Shown here: positions 7,518 through 14,480 of the stretch, piece by piece
Position numbering within the stretch: position 1 is the first letter of the stretch
How the letters are laid out: every line of letters begins with the position of its first letter
The notes under the pieces: generated by a model
Told to the model about the DNA's origin: nothing
Seen by the model: the letters and a program-made list of their open reading frames with translations, nothing else
The model's database searches: none
Translations under genes and position numbers: made by a program
Source of the DNA: an uncultured Acetatifactor sp.
GTDB taxonomy: Bacteria; Bacillota; Clostridia; Lachnospirales; Lachnospiraceae
Assembly: GCA_910587755.1 (NCBI GenBank)
Contig: CAJUNZ010000071.1
Location: 1 to 14,605 of the forward strand
DNA length: 14,605 bases
Direction: 5' to 3'

Positions 7518-7566
7518 TTGAAATAACCTCCTGTGAAATTTGAATTAGCTCCTAATCCTTAGTATC

Positions 7567-7595
7567 ATTATATGAAAAAGACCCTTCACAGTCAA
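7567..7595 (-). promoter_or_regulatory. Consensus sigma-A promoter of the pfl operon
   Basis: On the minus strand, TTGACT (7595-7590), a 17-nt spacer and a perfect TATAAT (7572-7567). The predicted start of transcription is near 7560, giving a leader of about 42 nt before the lyase core. The near-perfect match suggests high expression, as expected for a main fermentation enzyme. Confidence 0.88.
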
Positions 7596-7672
7596 GGAGA
7601 GATTGTGTACTTTTTTCTGTACAAAGGCTGATTTTTCCTTAATTTTTTAAAAAATTTTAAAAAAAGAATAGC

Positions 7673-7701
7673 TTGTCAGATTTTGGCCAAGGATATATAA
7701 T
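7673..7701 (+). promoter_or_regulatory. Sigma-A promoter of the DUF1858-type gene
   Basis: TTGTCA (7673-7678), a 17-nt spacer and a perfect TATAAT (7696-7701). The predicted transcript has a leader of about 75 nt containing two short hairpins (GGGG/CCCC at 7712-7726, and CCCGTG/CACGGG with a TTTT loop at 7742-7757). The second hairpin ends 12 nt before the ribosome binding site. Confidence 0.82.
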
Positions 7702-7782
7702 GGAAAATGCCGGGGCGGAAGACCCCTAAGACCGTGGCCTGCCCGTGTTTTCACGGGTTTGTCCAGGAGAAAGGAGACAGCC

Positions 7783-7974
7783 ATGAGCGGTATAACGAAA
7801 GACATGACCATCGGAGAAATTCTGCGGGCCAACCCTGATGTGGCGCCGGTGCTGATGGATGCAGGCATGCACTGCCTGGGATGCCCTTCGGCCCAGGGGG
7901 AATCCCTGGAAGAGGCGGCAATGGTGCATGGAATTGACGTCGATGAGCTGATGAAGGCAATCGAAGCGCTGTAG
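7783..7974 (+). CDS. DUF1858-type small protein (hybrid-cluster/ScdA-N-like)
   Basis: A 63-aa protein from ATG 7783 with AAAGGAG 6-7 nt upstream. An in-frame ATG at 7759 has no such site. The pattern DMTIGEILRANPDVAPVLMDAGMHCLGCP (residues 7-35) matches the DUF1858 fold, which has a conserved CX2C near the middle (here C31 and C34). The domain is found alone or fused to redox and iron-sulfur proteins and in the N-terminus of ScdA/RIC repair proteins; its role is unsettled. It is divergent from the pfl operon across an AT-rich region, so a shared redox or oxygen response is possible but unproven. Confidence 0.85.
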   Translation: MSGITKDMTIGEILRANPDVAPVLMDAGMHCLGCPSAQGESLEEAAMVHGIDVDELMKAIEAL

Positions 7975-7983
7975 AATAAAAAA

Positions 7984-8034
7984 GGAACCGTCCTGCCTGG
8001 AATAAGGAAGACCAGGCGGTACGGTTCTTTTTTT
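7984..8034. terminator. Strong terminator after DUF1858-type gene, convergent with mecA
   Basis: A 17-bp stem (7984-8000 with 8012-8028) containing one mismatch and wobble pairs, an 11-nt loop and a T-run of seven. The left flank is a run of A (7978-7983), reading as T on the minus strand, so it may also serve the leftward mecA-like gene. Confidence 0.9.
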
Positions 8035-8116
8035 GTAGGGATAAATCCGTCCCGGGCAAAAAGGACATTCCTGCCGAAACCGCAGGAGCTGCGCGATCCG
8101 CTGCCAGGGCGTCCTG

Positions 8117-8833
8117 TCAGGAGCGCCCCAGCACCTGCACCGCGTTGCCGCGGATAAGAGATTCGCAGTGCTCCGACAGGTAGGAGCCGCTGCCGAAAGA
8201 GGACCGCTGCATTATTCCGTACTCGGAGACCAGGTTGCAGGCCCGGTCAAAGGATTCTGCCGTGTCGCTGCCCTGTGCAATCAGGAGCAGATAGCCGGCG
8301 GTGCCCGTCCGGGGAGCAGTGCCCGCCTTGTACAGGGAGCTCAGTCCCTGGAAGCTGCCTGCCAGGAGGGCGGATACCTCCATCACCTGGCTCAGGGATC
8401 CCATCAGGAAGACTCTGGTGCGCTCCTGCTCAGGGGAAGGAGCAGCCTCCTCCCCCTGCTGTGCCTGCATCCGCCGCAGCAGGTCGAACATTTCGTCCGC
8501 CGCGTCCGTGCCGTCCTCATCCTCATCCCAGCCCTCCTCCGTGACAGAGGGGGCAAATCTGGAAAAGCGGGTGTCCAGCTCCTCCGGATCCTCCACTTTG
8601 GTGATGATCAGAACAATGCATTCGGCGTTCAGGGGAATGGCCTCTATCATAAGGGGGATATCTTCGGCCTCAAAGCCAAATTCAAAATTTGCCTGCCGCA
8701 TCATATCCCGGAACAGTGTCTTGGCTTTTTCTGTTCCGTAAGCCAGTTCACTGATCTTCAGTTCCCGGCTTGCCAAATCTTCTCTGGTCAGAGTGCAGCG
8801 AATCTGGTTCTCATTTACTTTTTCTATTTTCAT
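8117..8833 (-). CDS. mecA: MecA-like adaptor protein
   Basis: A 238-aa protein with the two-part layout of MecA/YpbH adaptors. The N-terminal domain (1-85) begins MKIEKVNENQIRCTLTREDL and has the FRDMMRQANFEFGF pattern. An acidic linker follows (about 96-135, DEDEDGTDAADEMFDLL). The C-terminal domain has a PF-like (FQGLSSLYK) and an SEYG motif. MecA proteins deliver substrates to the ClpC ATPase in the cytoplasm and influence competence, sporulation or stress regulation. The start has a GGAAGGAAGG site. It has its own promoter and is monocistronic, between a terminator and a noncoding stretch. Sequence drift from B. subtilis MecA is considerable, so the family is sure but the targets are not. 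Confidence 0.85.
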   Translation of the reverse strand: MKIEKVNENQIRCTLTREDLASRELKISELAYGTEKAKTLFRDMMRQANFEFGFEAEDIPLMIEAIPLNAECIVLIITKVEDPEELDTRFSRFAPSVTEEGWDEDEDGTDAADEMFDLLRRMQAQQGEEAAPSPEQERTRVFLMGSLSQVMEVSALLAGSFQGLSSLYKAGTAPRTGTAGYLLLIAQGSDTAESFDRACNLVSEYGIMQRSSFGSGSYLSEHCESLIRGNAVQVLGRS

Positions 8834-8896
8834 TATAGATAAACCTTCCTTCCTGCATAGCTGAACTTGTACTTATATAACATTTGCTTTGTTGTC

Positions 8897-8925
8897 ATAA
8901 TATACTTTCAGCTTCCTTAAGTCAA
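8897..8925 (-). promoter_or_regulatory. Sigma-A promoter of the mecA-like gene
   Basis: On the minus strand, TTGACT (8925-8920), a 17-nt spacer and TATTAT (8902-8897). The predicted leader is about 55 nt. Confidence 0.82.
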
Positions 8926-9382
8926 TAGCAGAATTTGAGTTTAATTAATTTTTATAATTTGTAAGTTTCTGCTTGCCAAAACACCGAATGCATGTTACAA
9001 TCAAAATTGTAAATGCCTTCGGCACTCTGTACAGGGAAGGAGGCAGCAGTCTTGAGTTCAGGTTGATTTAACTTTTTTGGGACAGATCGTTCCGTTTCAT
9101 CCTTCAATTATTCTAAGTGTGTACATCACATTATATGACGGTTTCACAAAAACCGGCATAATCTAGAGGATGTCTTACAAGCAAAGTGCAGGTTTTTCCG
9201 CCTTGCTCCAATCATAAGTATGTCAACTAATTTCACAATTATAATTCACAGGAAACATTTTTTGCATTGGAAATTAATGCCACTGCATGTACTGCTGAAG
9301 GTATTTACCTAATTTTAGGGGCTTTCCTGAACGATTCATCACATGCCTTTTGGTCCGGAGGCCCTGAACAGGAGGGATCCAT
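8926..9382. other. AT-rich noncoding stretch with several palindromes
   Basis: No convincing coding region was found in about 450 bp on either strand, and base composition is much more AT-rich than the neighbours. Visible structure includes a perfect 7-bp inverted repeat TTACAAT/ATTGTAA with a 4-nt centre (8995-9012). A hairpin built on CGGTTT/AAACCG with a TATG/CATA extension lies at 9135-9160. A palindrome CCTAA/TTAGG is at 9308-9319. An AAGGAGG sequence near 9038 is followed only by a very short frame. It probably contains the promoter of the 78-aa gene, but no strong -35/-10 pair could be assigned. A small RNA or the remains of an insertion are possible. Confidence 0.5.
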
Positions 9383-9619
9383 TTGTATGATGAAAAAGCG
9401 GAAGTAAAAGAGATGGAGGCTGCCAGGAAAAATATGCTGCAGCGTCTGGAACAGCTGAGGCAGCGGGGAGTGGGACTGTACCTGGACGGGAAAGCCGTGC
9501 TCCCGGTGGAGGCGGTGGCAAAGGCCGTGCGGGAGAACAGCCCCTATATGGCGGACTATGTGCTGGACGCCCAGGGAGCCATTGAACAGGTGCGCTTCGA
9601 CAAGGTGACGCGGAGATAA
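9383..9619 (+). CDS. Small hypothetical protein, 78 aa, TTG start
   Basis: No family recognised. The frame opens at TTG 9383 with a strong AGGAGGG site (9370-9376) 6 nt upstream. The first in-frame ATG (9413) has no ribosome binding site, so TTG is preferred. The N-terminal 30 residues are charged and helical (EVKEMEAARKNMLQRLEQLRQRG). The remainder has GVGLYLDGKAVLPVEAVAKAVRENSPYMADYVLD and a basic end. It has no signal peptide or membrane segment, so it should be cytoplasmic. Codon use resembles the neighbours. It is followed by a weak inverted repeat (9618-9637) and then the GH18 gene. Confidence 0.72.
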   Translation: MYDEKAEVKEMEAARKNMLQRLEQLRQRGVGLYLDGKAVLPVEAVAKAVRENSPYMADYVLDAQGAIEQVRFDKVTRR

Positions 9620-9711
9620 CCTGCAGTTCAACAGGTTTCGTCCGCCGCAGGAAATGCTGGGATTGCCTCTCGCGCTGATGGGGCGGAATTATGAAATTTT
9701 TTTAAGGACTG

Positions 9712-9740
9712 ATGACTTCGCCCGCCAAATGTGGTAAGAT
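9712..9740 (+). promoter_or_regulatory. Possible extended -10 promoter of the GH18 gene
   Basis: ATGACT (9712-9717), a 17-nt spacer and TAAGAT (9735-9740) with an upstream TG (9732-9733), as in extended -10 promoters. Each hexamer matches the consensus only 4 of 6, so the assignment is tentative. Confidence 0.42.
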
Positions 9741-9744
9741 AGGA

Positions 9745-9783
9745 GGGACTGTCCGGATCTGGGAAAAAATGGGGGACAGTTCC
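9745..9783 (+). promoter_or_regulatory. Leader hairpin upstream of the GH18 gene
   Basis: The arms 9745-9754 and 9774-9783 form a 10-bp stem with one G-U pair, enclosing a 19-nt purine-rich loop. If the promoter at 9712-9740 is right, the transcript starts in or next to this hairpin. A 5' stabiliser or an operator repeat would both fit. Confidence 0.45.
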
Positions 9784-9841
9784 TTGCTGTCTGTGGGGAA
9801 GCTGTAGTGTACACGTTTGAGAAAGGGTTAAGAAGCTGACG

Positions 9842-11542
9842 ATGAAAAAAAAGGTAATACCTGTAATTGTGGCATTGGTACTGATCGCAGTGGTGGCTGC
9901 CGTAGGTTTCGGGAGGAAGCTTCTGGATAAATATTCCTACAGCAAAGAACAGGCTGACCTGGACGCATATTTTGAGGTGGCGGAAGGGGAACTGGCCATC
10001 ATTCTCCAGGATGAAATGATACCTCGGAAGGCTGTGCTGAAGGGTGATGTGGTATATTTTGACCTGGACACGGTGCATGCCTGCTTTAACGAGGGTTTTT
10101 ACGCGGATATCAATGAGCAGAAGCTCCTGTATACCACGGCGGAGGATACGGCCGCCGCACTGTTTGGGGCCGGGGAATACTCCGACAGGGAAGGGGCTCA
10201 TGCCACAGCATATACAGTCTGCTATGCAGAGGGGGAAAAAGTGTATGTGGCAGCGGATTATGTGAGGCTGTTCACAAATTATTCTTATACAAAATATGAC
10301 AGGCAGCTGCAGGTCTATACCCAGTGGGGCACAAAGCGCACGGCGGAGGTGGCAAAGGATACCCAGGTGCGCCTTCTGGGAGGCATTAAAAGCCCCATAC
10401 TCCGGGAGGTGGAAGCCGGGGAGAGGGTGGAAGTGCTGGAGGAGATGGAGACCTGGAGCAGGGTGAAGACTTCCGACTCCATCATAGGTTATATAGAGAA
10501 CAAGCGCCTTGAGGAATGGGGGGAGGAGACCGAGACGCCTGTGACGGACTATGCGGCGCCGGAGTACACTTCTGTGTCCATGCCGGGAAAGGTGATCCTG
10601 GGCTGGCATTCCATCGGCGGCGTGGGAGGCAATGATACCCTGGGGGCAATGGCGGCGGAGGGGAAGGGGCTCAATGTGATCGCGCCCACCTGGTTCAGCC
10701 TTACGGACAATGAAGGGAATTTCCGCTCCTTTGCCAGCAGCCAGTATGTGGAGCAGGCCCATGGGCAGGGGCTGCAGGTCTGGGGTGTCTGGGACGATTT
10801 TAACTACAAAAATGAGACCGGGGCGGATGTGAATGTCTACCAGGTTCTCTCCTACACCACCAAACGGCAGAGGATGGTCCAGGTGATGGTGGACACCGCT
10901 CTGGACCTGGGTCTGGATGGGATCAACATTGACTTTGAGAATATAAAAGAGGAGAGCAGCACACACTATATTCAGTTTCTGAAGGAATTGTCCGTGCTGT
11001 GCAGGCGCAGCGGCCTGATTCTGTCAGTGGACAATTATGTGCCTTTCCATTTTAATAATTATTACAGGCTTGATATCCAGGGACAGATTGCCGACTATGT
11101 GGTGATTATGGGATATGACGAGCACTGGCACGGCAGCGGGGATCCGGGAAGCGTGGCCAGTATCGGGTATGTGTCCAACGGCCTGGACAAGACCCTGGAG
11201 CAGGTGCCTGCCCGGAAGGTGGTGAATGCCCTGCCTTTCTACACCATCCTGTGGAAGACAGAGGGCCTGGAGGTGACGGATCAGTATATCACCCTGGCCA
11301 ATGTGGATGAGTACCTGCAGAGGCTGAATATCACGCCGGAATGGGACGAGACCACCTGCCAGAATTACGCAGAATGGCAGAGCGGAGCAGCCACCTACCA
11401 GATATGGGTGGAAGATGTGGATTCCATCAGGGTCAAGCTGAATGTCATGAGCACCAAGGGAGTGGGCGGCGTAGCGGTCTGGCGCCTGGGCTATGGCACG
11501 GCGGAGGCATGGGAACTGGTGGCGGCATTCTCCGGTATGTGA
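9842..11542 (+). CDS. Membrane-anchored GH18 family protein with SH3-like domain
   Basis: A 566-aa protein. Residues 1-25 are a signal or anchor (MKKK, then VIPVIVALVLIAVVAAVGFG). Residues about 50-145 resemble the copper-amine-oxidase N-like domain (IILQDEMIPRKAV, YFDLDTVHACF). Residues 170-223 look like a bacterial SH3 domain (TQVRLLGG, GERVEVLEEMETWSRVKT, GYIENKRL). Residues 245-566 form a GH18 barrel, with the motif LDGINIDFE (358-366; catalytic E366) and VVIMGYDEHW (420-429). The central Asp of the classic DXXDXDXE is Asn here, as in some spore-cortex GH18 proteins. Such enzymes cleave N-acetylglucosaminyl bonds; a role on peptidoglycan at the cell surface or spore is inferred. The ribosome binding site is only moderate. 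Confidence 0.88.
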   Translation: MKKKVIPVIVALVLIAVVAAVGFGRKLLDKYSYSKEQADLDAYFEVAEGELAIILQDEMIPRKAVLKGDVVYFDLDTVHACFNEGFYADINEQKLLYTTAEDTAAALFGAGEYSDREGAHATAYTVCYAEGEKVYVAADYVRLFTNYSYTKYDRQLQVYTQWGTKRTAEVAKDTQVRLLGGIKSPILREVEAGERVEVLEEMETWSRVKTSDSIIGYIENKRLEEWGEETETPVTDYAAPEYTSVSMPGKVILGWHSIGGVGGNDTLGAMAAEGKGLNVIAPTWFSLTDNEGNFRSFASSQYVEQAHGQGLQVWGVWDDFNYKNETGADVNVYQVLSYTTKRQRMVQVMVDTALDLGLDGINIDFENIKEESSTHYIQFLKELSVLCRRSGLILSVDNYVPFHFNNYYRLDIQGQIADYVVIMGYDEHWHGSGDPGSVASIGYVSNGLDKTLEQVPARKVVNALPFYTILWKTEGLEVTDQYITLANVDEYLQRLNITPEWDETTCQNYAEWQSGAATYQIWVEDVDSIRVKLNVMSTKGVGGVAVWRLGYGTAEAWELVAAFSGM

Positions 11543-11697
11543 TCCTGCCGGCAGCCACAGCAAGGCAGGTCTTTAAGGACAGGTTTAAAGAGCGATGGGA
11601 GGCAGGTCGGTAATTTTCAGAACTGTGGTCACAATAGAGCAGGTTTTTAAGGGTTTGCTAAGAGAGCAGACTTTGGATGAGAGTATTCGGGAAGACA
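11543..11697. other. Intergenic stretch with three degenerate GCAGGT-containing repeats
   Basis: No gene is seen. The words GCAGGTCTTTAAGGA (from 11565), GCAGGTCGGTAATTT (from 11602) and GCAGGTTTTTAAGGG (from 11639) recur at about 37-nt spacing, between the GH18 stop codon and a terminator. The significance is unclear. Confidence 0.4.
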
Positions 11698-11731
11698 CAA
11701 GAAAAGAGCCCTTGAGGGGGCTCTTTTCTTG
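11698..11731. terminator. Bidirectional terminator, GH18 gene and repeat-protein gene
   Basis: A perfect 14-bp stem (11698-11711 with 11718-11731) and a 6-nt loop. The outer stem is A-rich on the left and T-rich on the right, so it works in both directions for these convergent genes. Confidence 0.85.
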
Positions 11732-11746
11732 TTGAGACTTAGGTGA

Positions 11747-12715
11747 TTAACGGTACACTTTGTTGGAAGTGGTGTAGGCCACGCGCTTCTCAGAGATGCC
11801 CAGGGTGATGTAGTGGTTGTAGAGAGCCACAGCATCATTTCCAAAAGCAGCCCTTAAGTCCGGATAATCATTTGCATAGCGCATATAATCGAAATCGCCG
11901 TAGACAATATGGGCCACGCGCTTTTCTGCCGCGCCGTAGTTCACATAGTGGCTGTAGAGGGCATTGGCGTCATATCCAAAGGCATTCTTCAGATCCGGAT
12001 AATCATTTGCATAGCGCACATGGTCAAAGTTATCTGCGGTGATCTGGAGCACGGGAGTCTTGCCGTACTTGTCCTCCTTTGTCAGAAGCGCACCGTTCTG
12101 AATATTGAGGGATCCAACCTGGAAGTCATACAGATCGTAGAATACCTCATTGGTGCTGGTGGATTGGGCAAACAGATGTCCCACGGTTCCCACACATGCC
12201 ACATTGGAGTAAACTCTGTCGCTGCCGGAGTAGATCTTCAGTGTGTCCACATTGTTGTTGAAGTTCACTGTGGCAGTGTCATAAACATGGGCATTTTTCA
12301 CATCCGCATTGATGGAGCAGGGTGAATTGGCAAGAACATAGCACTCGTCAATGGGACCTGAGTAGATAACGGTAAAGGTCCTGCTCTGGGCCACGGTCAG
12401 GTTGCTCAGACGGGTTTTGCCCAGGTCCAGGGTTCTGGAGGAGTCGCTGTCATTGTAGACCACCACGAGATCCCCTTCCTTCAGCTGCTGATGCAGATAG
12501 TAGAGCTCCCTGTGTCCGACACCTTCATCGAAAGTGGAAGTGCCTGCCTGGAAACGCCAGTCTCCCATGCTGTCCACATACTTGACCGCGTAAGTGACGG
12601 GCTGTTCCGCAGCAGTCGCCCTTAAGGTCAGAGAATAGCCGATGGGAGTCAGAAGCAGTACGGCTGCAGCCAGTGCCATGGCTATCAGGGCTTTCGCTTT
12701 TTTCGTTTTGTTCAT
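11747..12715 (-). CDS. Secreted protein with two C-terminal 39-aa YANDYPDL repeats
   Basis: A 322-aa protein with a Sec signal peptide (residues 1-36: KKAKALIAMALAAAVLLL, ending near ATAAE). Residues 40-225 are beta-rich with many Asn, Ser, Thr and Val, and two cysteines (C125, C133) plus C174. Residues 230-268 and 275-313 are tandem repeats of the pattern F-D-x-x-R-Y-A-N-D-Y-P-D-L, then AFG-D, AL-HY, and EKRVA. Similar repeats occur in surface proteins of gut Firmicutes, where they may bind the cell wall or polysaccharide; this is recollection, not a search. The start has an AAGGAGG site. No catalytic motif is seen, so an adhesin or wall-associated protein is most likely. Confidence 0.8.
   Translation of the reverse strand: MNKTKKAKALIAMALAAAVLLLTPIGYSLTLRATAAEQPVTYAVKYVDSMGDWRFQAGTSTFDEGVGHRELYYLHQQLKEGDLVVVYNDSDSSRTLDLGKTRLSNLTVAQSRTFTVIYSGPIDECYVLANSPCSINADVKNAHVYDTATVNFNNNVDTLKIYSGSDRVYSNVACVGTVGHLFAQSTSTNEVFYDLYDFQVGSLNIQNGALLTKEDKYGKTPVLQITADNFDHVRYANDYPDLKNAFGYDANALYSHYVNYGAAEKRVAHIVYGDFDYMRYANDYPDLRAAFGNDAVALYNHYITLGISEKRVAYTTSNKVYR
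11777..12028 (-). repeat. Tandem 39-codon repeats in the secreted protein gene
   Basis: Two units, 12028-11912 and 11893-11777, encode the YANDYPDL repeats. A 25-nt stretch is identical between them at the DNA level (11857-11881 and 11994-12018), which suggests recent duplication or gene conversion. Confidence 0.8.
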
Positions 12716-12794
12716 AAGGTACCCTCCTTTTTATTTTTGCGCACTCGTCTCCGCGTTTTAGGGAGAAAAGGCTTGTGTGCCCTCCGCTAAATTT

Positions 12795-12823
12795 ATATTA
12801 GATGAAAATCCACGGCAATGCAA
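12795..12823 (-). promoter_or_regulatory. Promoter of the repeat-protein gene
   Basis: On the minus strand, TTGCAT (12823-12818), a 17-nt spacer and TAATAT (12800-12795). This gives a leader of about 70 nt. Confidence 0.65.
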
Positions 12824-12847
12824 CTGTTTTCATAGAAAATTAAAAAT

Positions 12848-12875
12848 TACCAGAAAAAAGGGGGGTATCCTGGTA
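12848..12875 (+). promoter_or_regulatory. Inverted repeat upstream of the amidase gene
   Basis: TACCAG (12848-12853) and CTGGTA (12870-12875) enclose a 16-nt A- and G-rich centre, in the divergent region upstream of the amidase. It could be an operator. No convincing sporulation-sigma or sigma-A promoter for the amidase was found here. Confidence 0.35.
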
Positions 12876-12923
12876 AGGGGACAGAATATATATGAAAGAA
12901 AAAGAAACATGTGGTAGGAAGAA

Positions 12924-13634
12924 ATGAACAGATCTCAGTATAAGCTGCTGTCCATTGCCATGACTATTATGCTGCTGGTGTCCATGTTCTATGTGGGACG
13001 GGAAGCCGCCGCCTATGTGGCGGGCAGGAATGTCAGCGTGGAAGAGGAGAGGCGCTGCGTGGTGATCGATCCAGGGCACGGTGGCGAGGATCCCGGGAAG
13101 GTGGGCATAAACGGGGCCAACGAGAAGGATGTGAACCTACAGATTGCCCGTCTGGTGAAGATGTTCCTGGAGAAAAATGATGTCGAAGTGGTGATGACAA
13201 GGGATTCGGACGCGGGTCTGAACGATCCGGATGTTTCCAACAAAAAGGTTCAGGACATGAAAAGAAGGATTGCACTGATTGAGGAGGAGTCCCCGGATCT
13301 GACAGTGAGCATCCATCAGAACAGCTATCCCGAGGAGTATGTCCATGGAGCCCAGGTGTTTTACTATACCGGGAGCACCCAGGGAAAACGGCTGGCCGAG
13401 ATTATCCAGGCCCAGCTGGTGGAACGGGCAGATCCGGGGAACCGGCGTCAGGTGAAGGCAAACGACAGCTATTATCTTCTGAAAAAGACAGGGGTGCCCA
13501 TTGTCATTGTGGAGTGCGGCTTCCTCTCCAACAGGGAGGAGGCGGCCAGACTCTGCACACCGGAGTACCAGGAGCGGGTGGCCTGGGCCATACATATGGG
13601 GATTCTGCAATATCTCAACGAAAATGTGAAATAG
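12924..13634 (+). CDS. cwlD: N-acetylmuramoyl-L-alanine amidase, CwlD-like (Amidase_3)
   Basis: A 236-aa protein close to CwlD in length. A single N-terminal membrane segment or signal (YKLLSIAMTIMLLVSMFYVG, residues 6-25) precedes the Amidase_3 domain (44-232). The zinc ligands are H52 in IDPGHGGEDPG, E67 in GANEKDVNLQIA, and H131 in SIHQNSY. The catalytic Glu is E197 in VIVECGFLSN. CwlD removes the peptide from muramic acid in spore cortex, allowing muramic-delta-lactam formation; other Amidase_3 proteins cut vegetative wall. The short, single-domain form and the absence of wall-binding repeats favour CwlD. The site AGGAAG precedes the ATG. Confidence 0.86.
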   Translation: MNRSQYKLLSIAMTIMLLVSMFYVGREAAAYVAGRNVSVEEERRCVVIDPGHGGEDPGKVGINGANEKDVNLQIARLVKMFLEKNDVEVVMTRDSDAGLNDPDVSNKKVQDMKRRIALIEEESPDLTVSIHQNSYPEEYVHGAQVFYYTGSTQGKRLAEIIQAQLVERADPGNRRQVKANDSYYLLKKTGVPIVIVECGFLSNREEAARLCTPEYQERVAWAIHMGILQYLNENVK

Positions 13635-13655
13635 GCGGGAGAGATGATAAAGCAT

Positions 13656-13727
13656 TCTGCGGAGAGCATTATTAAGGACGTCTTTTCAGGACAGACTCGT
13701 TCGGTAGCTGATACCTCTCTCCGCAGA
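13656..13727. other. Structured element with 11-bp closing stem between convergent genes
   Basis: TCTGCGGAGAG (13656-13666) and its exact complement (13717-13727) enclose 50 nt. Inside are two further possible helices, GTCT/AGAC (13680-13683 with 13692-13695) and GGTA/TACC (hairpin ending at 13715). Together they resemble a three-way junction. It lies downstream of the amidase on the plus strand and of the nuclease-like gene on the minus strand. A bidirectional terminator is the simplest role, although only a weak T-rich run follows on the plus strand. Confidence 0.55.
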
Positions 13728-13734
13728 AAGACTT

Positions 13735-14478
13735 TTATAGTATTTTGGGCTGATGGATAACAATATGTATTTGTTTCCCTTTTACTTTGTTTTCATAGAT
13801 ATTGCGGAACAGCCCGGGATTTTCAATTATTTTTTCCTTATCATAGAGAAAGAAATAGATGTGCTCCGCATGGTAATGCACCATATCCGCTTCCAGTTCT
13901 TCTATCAGTTTCTTTTGCGGCATACTGCTGCGGGTGCACTTTACTTCAATGACATGCTCGGAATCCAGAAGGATATCTGCCCGGACTGTGCCATAGCCGG
14001 TATCCTCGCTGGCTTCGGCCCTTGCCAGCGGATACAGGGGTTTCAGATAGGCATACAGCAGGTGTTGGACATCGTATTCATTCTGGATTTTCAGCCCTGA
14101 CAGATGTTCTTTCTGGATGCCGCCACGCCTGTGGGGCGGACGCTCCAGAAGAGCTTCCAGAAAAAGATAGTAGTTATCAAGTATGGTGAGCAGGCGGTCA
14201 TCTGCAGGGGAAGCGGTCATGATCTGTTCAAGATATGCAATGACCCGATTCCTTGCAGCATCCAGATTGCGCATTGTCTCTTTGTCAGAGTATTCGTTTA
14301 TGACATAGTATGCCCTCTGCTCCAGCTCCATCAGGCATTGCGGGCTGTCATCCAGTGTTTTCAGAAAAGTTCTCAAACCAGCCAAAAGGATAGAAAATTC
14401 CTGGCCGTCTTTTACATTTTTCAGCCGTGTAATGGCATTCGGTATACTTGTTATGCTGCTGTCTATACCATTGAACAT
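13735..14478 (-). CDS. PD-(D/E)XK nuclease-like protein (DpnII/MboI-type fold)
   Basis: A 247-aa protein if started at ATG 14478, two nt after the preceding stop. An in-frame ATG at 14502 would overlap that gene and has no ribosome binding site, while a GGGGAGG lies 15 nt before 14478. The N-terminal half is helical and unrecognised. The C-terminal half (about 133-245) fits the DpnII/MboI-like nuclease domain: YDVQHLLYAYLKPLY, GTVRADILLD (D168), VIEVKCTRS (E178, K180), and YFFLYDKEKIIENPGLF. The D and ExK residues needed for metal-dependent DNA cleavage are all present. No methyltransferase is visible. A role in phage or plasmid defence is inference. Confidence 0.75.
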   Translation of the reverse strand: MFNGIDSSITSIPNAITRLKNVKDGQEFSILLAGLRTFLKTLDDSPQCLMELEQRAYYVINEYSDKETMRNLDAARNRVIAYLEQIMTASPADDRLLTILDNYYLFLEALLERPPHRRGGIQKEHLSGLKIQNEYDVQHLLYAYLKPLYPLARAEASEDTGYGTVRADILLDSEHVIEVKCTRSSMPQKKLIEELEADMVHYHAEHIYFFLYDKEKIIENPGLFRNIYENKVKGKQIHIVIHQPKIL

Positions 14479-14480
14479 TG

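Noticed and set aside
5628..7526. A 632-codon open frame on the plus strand opposite the lyase core
   Set aside because: It is the antisense shadow of a highly conserved GC-rich gene. Its product is rich in His, Gly and Val with no recognisable domain, and it has no ribosome binding site or promoter.
7531..7624. Rex-like or FNR-like operator sites in the pfl upstream region
   Set aside because: TGTGAAATTTGAA near 7533 matches only one half of a Rex site, and TTGT/ACAA at 7603-7624 has the wrong spacing for Rex or FNR. A regulator cannot be named from these.
13656..13727. Hammerhead or similar self-cleaving ribozyme in the structured element
   Set aside because: The conserved CTGANGA and GAAA core segments are not present in the required positions on either strand.
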